DNA of 29,399 bases, taken from contig DAOLZQ010000038.1 of assembly GCA_035426385.1 (NCBI GenBank), positions 1 through 29,399 of the forward strand, given 5' to 3'. Shown piece by piece: positions 23,954-29,399 of this stretch (position 1 is its first letter; each line of letters opens with the position of its first letter). The DNA comes from Parvibacillus sp035426385 (GTDB taxonomy: Bacteria; Bacteroidota; Bacteroidia; Chitinophagales; Saprospiraceae). Below the pieces are notes generated by a model. It saw nothing but the letters and a program-made list of their open reading frames with translations. It was not told the origin of the DNA and did no database searches. Position numbers and translations under genes: made by a program.

Positions 23954-26108
23954 GTACAAATTTTGTCATTGCTGAATACAAATGGAAGGTAGCACCTTCA
24001 GTAAAAATTCCATGATTGCTGTTGGGGTACATGTGAAATTCGAAATCTTTTCCGGCTTTTATCAAGCTCCTATTCATCTCGACTGAGTTTTGAAAATGCA
24101 CGTTGTCATCCGTCATTCCATGAGCCAGGAAATAATTACTGCGAAGTCGGTCGGCAAAATAGATGGGACTATTCTCTGCAAAGCCTTTGGGATTCTCTGC
24201 TTCAGTGCGCATATATCGCTCAGTATATATGGAGTCATACCATTTCCAGTTGGTGACTGGAGCTACTGCTAAGGCTGACTTGAATACATCATTTCCCTTG
24301 AAGAGGCACAGGGAGGACATGAAGCCACCATAGCTCCAACCGAAGATACCTATCCGACCGGCATCTACATAGGGCAATTTACCCAGATATTTAGCAGCCT
24401 CTATCTGATCGATTGTTTCATAGTGACCCATTTGCAGATAAGTCATTTTTCTGAACTCGGTACCACGACCGCCCGTACCTCGATTGTCCACGCAAGCGAT
24501 CAAATACCCCTGCTGAGCAAACATCTTGAACCACCACTTGCCACCTGACCAACTATTGAGCACCTGTTGGCTACCGGGTCCACCATATAGCGTCATGAAG
24601 ACAGGATATTTCTTGTTTGGATCGAAATTATCAGGTTTGATCATCCAGCCATTCAACGACACTCCTTCTGAAGACGTGAAGTTGAAGAATTCAGTTTGTG
24701 GCGCTCCATAAGAGGAGAATTTCTCTTTTGCTGTGGCATTGTCTTCTAGAACTCTGATGATTTTGTTCTTCTTGTCCAGTACGGTATAGATGGGTGGGGT
24801 ATTGAGGTCTGACCAAGTAGATACCGCATAGTCATATGTGCCGGTAAAACTATAAGAGCTTGTGCCGACACTAGTTGAGAGCAACTGTTCATTCTTACTC
24901 GCCAGGTCAATTACTCTGACCTGTCGATCCATGGGTGTAGGTGCGGCCACCTGATAATACAATTTTCTATTTTTCTCATCTACTCCATATATGTCAGAAA
25001 TATCGTGCTGACCGGTAGTTATCTTATTTTTTAATTTTCCATCCATCTGATAGAGATAAACCTGCTGAAAGCCCTCTTGATCACTCACCCATAGAAATTC
25101 TTTTCCATTCTTGAAAAAAGTGAGGAAATCATTGATTTCTATGTATTGTAGACTAGCCTCGTGAAGCAGTGTAGTATAATTTCCGGTATTTCTGTCCACG
25201 AGTAGTAAATTAAGTTCATTTTGATGCCGATTCATACGAAAGACACACAGTTGGTTCGCATCCCGGGTCCACTTTAGTCGAGGGTAGTAGATTTCTCCAT
25301 CCGGAGGTAATTGAAGTGTTGCCGTCTTTTTAGTATCAAGGTTGAAAAAGTGAACGGTAACTGTAGAATTTTTCTCTCCTACCTTTGGATACTTGTAGGT
25401 ATAAGGCTCCGGATACATACCATCATGATAGTATTCAAGTGTAAGTTCAGGAACTAGAGATTCATCAAATCTGAGATAAGCCAGACTATTGCCATCACCT
25501 GACCATTCGAAGGCTCTGGTGAAACTAAATTCTTCTTCATATACCCAGTCACACATACCATTTATGATCGAATTCCACTTGCCATCATTTGTGACCATAG
25601 TGACACGATCATCCGCCAGGTCAGTATAATAAAGGTCATTTTTGTAGGTGTAAGCTATCTTAGTTGCGTCCGGACTAAAGGTGGCATTATTGATAGGGTC
25701 TCCATTGTGGATGATGGTACTCTTGCCCGTCTTGCGATCATATACCAACACTTTATCTCGCGAACTGCGTCTGTATATCGCTTCACTTTCGATCTTGAAG
25801 AGAATTTTTGATTCATCGGCACTCAGTTCGAAATCATTCAGTGTAGCTCCCTCAGGTGCTATACGTTTAAATTCTTCCTTGGCCAGGATGATGGCTGACT
25901 CTTTGCCATCTGTAATGTTCATCTGTTTCAAATTGCCCTCACTAAGACTAATATAAGACTTACCGTCATTCATAAACCGGAAGCCGGGAATACCTTTTGT
26001 CCGAAAGCTGCCGGAGCGAAATATATCCTCCAGCGTGATTTTTTTCTGACCTGTAGCTGCAGCCACTAGAAAGAACAGACACATCATCAGCAAATTTCTC
26101 TTCTTCAT
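23940..26108 (-). CDS. Dipeptidyl peptidase IV (S9B prolyl peptidase)
   Basis: A 722-residue exported serine peptidase that removes X-Pro (and X-Ala) dipeptides from N-termini. A signal peptide (about 1-20) is followed by a beta-propeller and a C-terminal alpha/beta hydrolase. The double-glutamate motif DWVYEEEF that binds the substrate amino terminus is at 187-194. The nucleophile is Ser592 in GWSYGG, the aspartate is in GMTDDN (667 or 668), and the histidine is His699 in SNHG. Length and spacing are close to the Porphyromonas gingivalis enzyme. It probably works in the periplasm on peptides. No promoter with both boxes was seen in the 264-nt upstream spacer. Confidence 0.95.
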   Translation of the reverse strand: MKKRNLLMMCLFFLVAAATGQKKITLEDIFRSGSFRTKGIPGFRFMNDGKSYISLSEGNLKQMNITDGKESAIILAKEEFKRIAPEGATLNDFELSADESKILFKIESEAIYRRSSRDKVLVYDRKTGKSTIIHNGDPINNATFSPDATKIAYTYKNDLYYTDLADDRVTMVTNDGKWNSIINGMCDWVYEEEFSFTRAFEWSGDGNSLAYLRFDESLVPELTLEYYHDGMYPEPYTYKYPKVGEKNSTVTVHFFNLDTKKTATLQLPPDGEIYYPRLKWTRDANQLCVFRMNRHQNELNLLLVDRNTGNYTTLLHEASLQYIEINDFLTFFKNGKEFLWVSDQEGFQQVYLYQMDGKLKNKITTGQHDISDIYGVDEKNRKLYYQVAAPTPMDRQVRVIDLASKNEQLLSTSVGTSSYSFTGTYDYAVSTWSDLNTPPIYTVLDKKNKIIRVLEDNATAKEKFSSYGAPQTEFFNFTSSEGVSLNGWMIKPDNFDPNKKYPVFMTLYGGPGSQQVLNSWSGGKWWFKMFAQQGYLIACVDNRGTGGRGTEFRKMTYLQMGHYETIDQIEAAKYLGKLPYVDAGRIGIFGWSYGGFMSSLCLFKGNDVFKSALAVAPVTNWKWYDSIYTERYMRTEAENPKGFAENSPIYFADRLRSNYFLAHGMTDDNVHFQNSVEMNRSLIKAGKDFEFHMYPNSNHGIFTEGATFHLYSAMTKFVLEKI

Positions 26109-26150
26109 GAGTCAACCATTTATGCCTAAATATACGAGTTAGTAGGAAAT

Positions 26151-26164
26151 AGGGAGCTTTCCCT
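26151..26164. repeat. Short hairpin in the spacer upstream of DPP IV
   Basis: AGGGA (26151-26155) and TCCCT (26160-26164) form a 5-bp stem with a GCTT loop, about 45 nt before the DPP IV start. A second repeat, AATAGTG/CACTATT (26234-26240 and 26254-26260), lies further upstream. Either could be a leader structure or operator. Confidence 0.25.
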
Positions 26165-26269
26165 TTGCGTAAAGACTCTTATATATCTTTATATTTTTTC
26201 TGGCCTAGTCGTCTAAGATGAATATGACCTCAAAATAGTGTACAGAGTAAGTCCACTATTGGTGAAGAT

Positions 26270-26312
26270 AAAAAACCTTCGACACTCTTTTGCATTAAAG
26301 AATAAACGAAGG
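26270..26312 (-). terminator. Probable terminator of the T9SS cargo gene group
   Basis: On the minus strand CCTTCG (26312-26307) pairs with CGAAGG (26281-26276), and an inner TCTTT/AAAGA stem helps close the loop. Six T residues (26275-26270) follow directly. It lies about 60 nt after the stop codon of the gene at 26373-27335. The stem is short and AT-rich inside, so confidence is moderate. Confidence 0.4.
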
Positions 26313-26372
26313 AATTTGTAGAAAAAGGCTACAGAAAAATAGGATATTATAGTTGCACAATAGACTAGACCA

Positions 26373-27335
26373 TCACCGCTTCACTACTTTAATTATTGCA
26401 GCGCTGCCATCAATACCGGTAATCTTAAGAAAATAAATGCCAGGCACTACACCGGAAAAATCCAGAGTATGCTCCCGCCAGGGAATATCGATCTTGTAGC
26501 CGGTGAGCGTATAGCAGGTGACAGATTGAATATCCGAGATCCCGATTAGAGTAGCGACATCCGACACCGGATTTGGATATAGCTTTCCGTCACTTCGAAT
26601 AATGGTCTTATTCGCTGCTATGGGTAGACTGCAATCCTGTGTGCCGCCTTCGCAAAAATGGTTGAGCCGCACGAAATTGGAGTTTCCGTACTGGCCATTG
26701 CCACCAAACTGCTCATACATATCCAGACCCACGCCTTCGATGATGCGATTGTCCACCTTCTTGTGCTTCACTATGGGCGGCTTACGCGCCAAGAAATGCA
26801 GCGCTCTTCTATTCTTGCTTGCATAGAGCACCGTGTCCACCTTGTAGATGCGATAGGTAGTCGTATCTTCCACCTTTACGATTGAATTATCCATACAGTA
26901 AGTTAGTTGATTGCCCACCTTGAGGTCGAAGTCGATGATCAGATACTCAAAGTCCGGCATCCAGCAAGCAAAATTGTAGGCAAGTGTTGACCGGAAGAAT
27001 ACCTGATGCAGCACCGTATCCTCCCGTATAAATCCATTGATTCTTTCATTTTCGAGTTTATAGGGAATATCAGGCACGAAGCAGGGTGTATCTCTGGGTG
27101 CGCAGGGTTCTGTACCGAGCAAATCTGCCTTTCTGAGTATCTTGTATGTAGTGTCATTGAGCGTCGTATCTCCCTCTATCCAGCATACATACGAATTGGT
27201 AATGCGCTCGTAGGTGCTAAGTTGCTTAAATTTATCATAGTACCAATGATTTCCTTCCTTGACCATGGGTAGATACCCGGACTGACCCTGAAGGTAGCAG
27301 GCGAGCATCAGAAATAAGAAAATAGAGTATTTCAT
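26373..27335 (-). CDS. Secreted T9SS-sorted protein of unknown function
   Basis: A 320-residue protein with a signal peptide (about 1-18) and a C-terminal T9SS type A sorting domain (about 251-320: LYPNPVSDVATL, then GVVPGIYFLKITG). The middle part, beginning LPMVKEGNHWYYD, resembles the N-termini of many uncharacterised Bacteroidota cargo proteins and contains scattered cysteines, including a CAPRDTPC pair. No catalytic motif was recognised. It is the last of three consecutive T9SS cargo genes on this strand, 48 nt after the middle one. Confidence 0.8.
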   Translation of the reverse strand: MKYSIFLFLMLACYLQGQSGYLPMVKEGNHWYYDKFKQLSTYERITNSYVCWIEGDTTLNDTTYKILRKADLLGTEPCAPRDTPCFVPDIPYKLENERINGFIREDTVLHQVFFRSTLAYNFACWMPDFEYLIIDFDLKVGNQLTYCMDNSIVKVEDTTTYRIYKVDTVLYASKNRRALHFLARKPPIVKHKKVDNRIIEGVGLDMYEQFGGNGQYGNSNFVRLNHFCEGGTQDCSLPIAANKTIIRSDGKLYPNPVSDVATLIGISDIQSVTCYTLTGYKIDIPWREHTLDFSGVVPGIYFLKITGIDGSAAIIKVVKR

Positions 27336-27383
27336 ATGAATTGGTCTTTTGTGTATCGCATATTTATTTATAATTAATGTGAC

Positions 27384-28943
27384 CTAATTTACTTTGGCAA
27401 ACTTACCCACTTCACGTCCCTGAATTAGGACGAGGTACATACCCGATGGAAGCGACTGCACGTCTATGCCTGATCTGAGGTCACCGCAACTACCCGCATA
27501 TACACGTCTGCCGGTGGCATCGATGATACTCAATTTTAATCCATCGTAATCATACGATAAGTTACTTTTTATCCGGTTCGAAGTCGGATTTGGATAGAGG
27601 GTTATTTTCTCGGGCGGTAGGTCTTTTGTGGCCGTGTGACAGGGATCGCCCGGTAGGGCTCCTAGTTCATAATCCACTAATGTATTGATGAACCAAGGAG
27701 GGTAAAAAGGCAACTTTCTAAAGTCCTGCTTAAAGCCCACGTCGGGGCCTTTGCGATCGGGAAATTCAATGCGGTGAATTAATGGCACTGCATTTCCACT
27801 CCACATATACATATGGCCATCATATCCTCGAAACATTTGGCCGAAATATCCTTTAATTGGAAGTGGAATAGGAAATTGGTTAACCTGAGCTGTGTCAAAT
27901 GAGGCTATGTGAGTTAGGCTGTTGTGCAGACTGGGATCCTTTAGGTCAAACTGGTATAAATTGGAGGCGGTGGTTATATAGTAATAATGTCCGGAAGGTG
28001 AAAACTCAGCAAATCGTATCCACAAATTTCCCTCTTCTATTATAGGGAAACTGTCCTGCGCCAGAAAACTAAAGGCACCGCTACAGCGATCGAAATTCAG
28101 CAGAATAAATTTATTTTCCTGCTGCGATAGATAAGCAAAAATATCACCTCTAGGGCTAACTGCCGAGATACCTGAGTTATTGGTATTTATTCCCCACTGT
28201 GAGATGACTGATTTCACCACAGGATGAGTGCCTTCTCTGTCGAATAGCACACTGTAAAAATTGGAAGAGTAGTTCTCTGCAAACACGATGTGCCAATCGA
28301 GCCCATTGGCATGGCGAATGGCTTGGATAGACCCAACCTTGAGATTGATGGGCCCGGCTGCAAGACTGTCCTTGTACATCACTGCGGGCTTCCCCTCCGG
28401 GCTACCGGTGAGGTCTATTCGCGCAGTGTATAAGTAAAAAGAATCCGCGCTGGGAATATTCTCATACCGATAATATACCAATAATATGTCGTGTGGATCA
28501 CCGCGATCTAAAAAAAATGTAGAATAAGTTAAATTATAACCATTTATGACTCGATAATTTCCGGTACGCTCTCTAAGGCTGCAGAATTTAAACTGAGGTT
28601 CTTTTGCGCCTTTGGAGTCGCTAAAATCACCTTTGTAGATCGGCGATAGGCTATCTGCATCCAGGATGTAGCATCCTTGCCACACCATAACCGGCTTTCC
28701 ATCACTGTCACAATAAGTAGAAGTCTGTGATAAGAAAAAATCATAATAGGAGTAGTATTTTTTTGAAAAGTGGAGGCCGGTGTCCCGGCGCTCCACATAT
28801 ACATTATTGTAATTCATTGAGTCTGCAAAAAACCCGGCATAATTACCTGATAAAAATGTACGATTGTGATTTTTCTGAGCAGTAGCATTTGAAATAAAGG
28901 ATGCAACTACTATGCATAGAAATATATACCGTAATTTATACAT
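27384..28943 (-). CDS. Secreted propeller-like protein with T9SS sorting domain
   Basis: A 519-residue exported protein. A signal peptide (about 1-22, ending NATAQ) precedes a long region of beta-rich, WD40-like segments (for example GISAVSPRGDIFAYLSQQ and FAEFSPSGHYYYITTASNL), consistent with a beta-propeller. The last ~73 residues (447-519) form a T9SS type A sorting domain with ITLYPNPTSN and LPSGMYLVLIQG. Proteins of this layout are common in Saprospiria and are uncharacterised. It begins 9 nt after the stop of the upstream cargo gene, so they are co-transcribed. Confidence 0.82.
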   Translation of the reverse strand: MYKLRYIFLCIVVASFISNATAQKNHNRTFLSGNYAGFFADSMNYNNVYVERRDTGLHFSKKYYSYYDFFLSQTSTYCDSDGKPVMVWQGCYILDADSLSPIYKGDFSDSKGAKEPQFKFCSLRERTGNYRVINGYNLTYSTFFLDRGDPHDILLVYYRYENIPSADSFYLYTARIDLTGSPEGKPAVMYKDSLAAGPINLKVGSIQAIRHANGLDWHIVFAENYSSNFYSVLFDREGTHPVVKSVISQWGINTNNSGISAVSPRGDIFAYLSQQENKFILLNFDRCSGAFSFLAQDSFPIIEEGNLWIRFAEFSPSGHYYYITTASNLYQFDLKDPSLHNSLTHIASFDTAQVNQFPIPLPIKGYFGQMFRGYDGHMYMWSGNAVPLIHRIEFPDRKGPDVGFKQDFRKLPFYPPWFINTLVDYELGALPGDPCHTATKDLPPEKITLYPNPTSNRIKSNLSYDYDGLKLSIIDATGRRVYAGSCGDLRSGIDVQSLPSGMYLVLIQGREVGKFAKVN

Positions 28944-28952
28944 AGTGAAAAT

Positions 28953-29399
28953 TCATGGTTCTATAAATATTCTTTGCGCAGGTGATTTACCTTTTTGGTT
29001 ATAAAAATAAATTCCCACTGGTAATTTTGTAAAGTCGAGTCGATTGTTACCCTTAATGATTGTCCCGCTAAACACCGGCAGACCGTTCGCATTGAGAAGC
29101 CGGTATTCTGATTGAGTTAGCTCAGGATTTTCGAGACTATACACATTTTTACTGATTTTAATTAGCGTCATTCCTTGTACTGAAGTTTTTCCCTTCGGAA
29201 TCGAAAATTCTTCCGGATGATCCCTACATATTTCGGCAATAGAAGCGATGTATTGAGCGTATCGTTCCGGTGCCAAAAAGTGGTTTGCTTTGCGGGCACC
29301 CGGACCATAGGTACCCTGATCCAAGGCGCTAAGTAACTCTGCATGGTCATACACTTCTTGTGGTTCAGTGTCTTTCATTCTTGCTTTTGTAACCAAAAT
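28953..29399 (-). CDS. C-terminal part of a T9SS-sorted protein (cut by window edge)
   Basis: The reading frame is open to the end of the window, so the true start lies beyond it. The visible ~148 residues end in a T9SS-type sorting domain (from about YSLENPELTQSEYRLLNANG to LPVGIYFYNQKGKSPAQRIFIEP). The preceding part has an acidic, helical look (YAQYIASIAEICRDHPEEF) and is not recognised. The in-frame TTG at 29396 is unlikely to be the real start because nothing like a signal peptide follows it. First of the three cargo genes in this group. Confidence 0.75.
   Translation of the reverse strand: MLVTKARMKDTEPQEVYDHAELLSALDQGTYGPGARKANHFLAPERYAQYIASIAEICRDHPEEFSIPKGKTSVQGMTLIKISKNVYSLENPELTQSEYRLLNANGLPVFSGTIIKGNNRLDFTKLPVGIYFYNQKGKSPAQRIFIEP

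Overview
The window looks like a chromosomal segment of a Bacteroidota bacterium, most likely from the Saprospiria or a close relative. The reasons are: at least five proteins with type IX secretion (T9SS) C-terminal sorting domains, a PorZ-like T9SS component, HYR and dockerin modules, a FucP-type sugar transporter, promoter boxes of the Bacteroidota type (TTTG / TAnnTTTG), no clear Shine-Dalgarno sites, and AT-rich spacers. I saw no rRNA, tRNA, CRISPR array or intact transposon. The assignment rests on gene content and style only, since no database search was possible.

Layout. Positions 1-3360 hold an upstream gene's terminator, a leader with a promoter and a terminator-like hairpin, and a ~1010-residue secreted HYR/dockerin/T9SS protein closed by a strong terminator. 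Positions 3392-4499 hold two envelope thioredoxin-fold proteins (+). Positions 4542-15100 are an eight-gene minus-strand run, in transcription order porZ-like, gnd, zwf, pgl, FucP-like sugar transporter, ROK sugar kinase, dnaN, nadD. Together the transporter, kinase, zwf, pgl and gnd make a complete route from external glucose to ribulose-5-phosphate with two NADPH. A GH125 alpha-mannosidase (+) starts divergently from porZ with interleaved promoters.

Positions 16640-19750 contain the least ordinary material: an AT-rich gap, two tandem 64-residue membrane proteins that are paralogues of each other, an APC permease behind a perfect 10-bp inverted repeat, and a 630-nt spacer with several hairpins and a GC-richer folded island. 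A Bacteroidota-type one-component HTH regulator follows. Minus-strand groups then run to the end: GT4 glycosyltransferase/RidA-like deaminase/conserved lipoprotein (20785-23368), dipeptidyl peptidase IV with an overlapping small lipoprotein (23480-26108), and three consecutive T9SS cargo genes (26373-29399, the last cut by the window edge).

Most genes are housekeeping or ordinary for the phylum. The best candidates for something undescribed are the tandem small membrane proteins, the leader RNA/attenuator at the start, the folded spacer before the HTH regulator, the ROK kinase lacking its zinc-site cysteines, and the conserved lipoprotein of unknown function.
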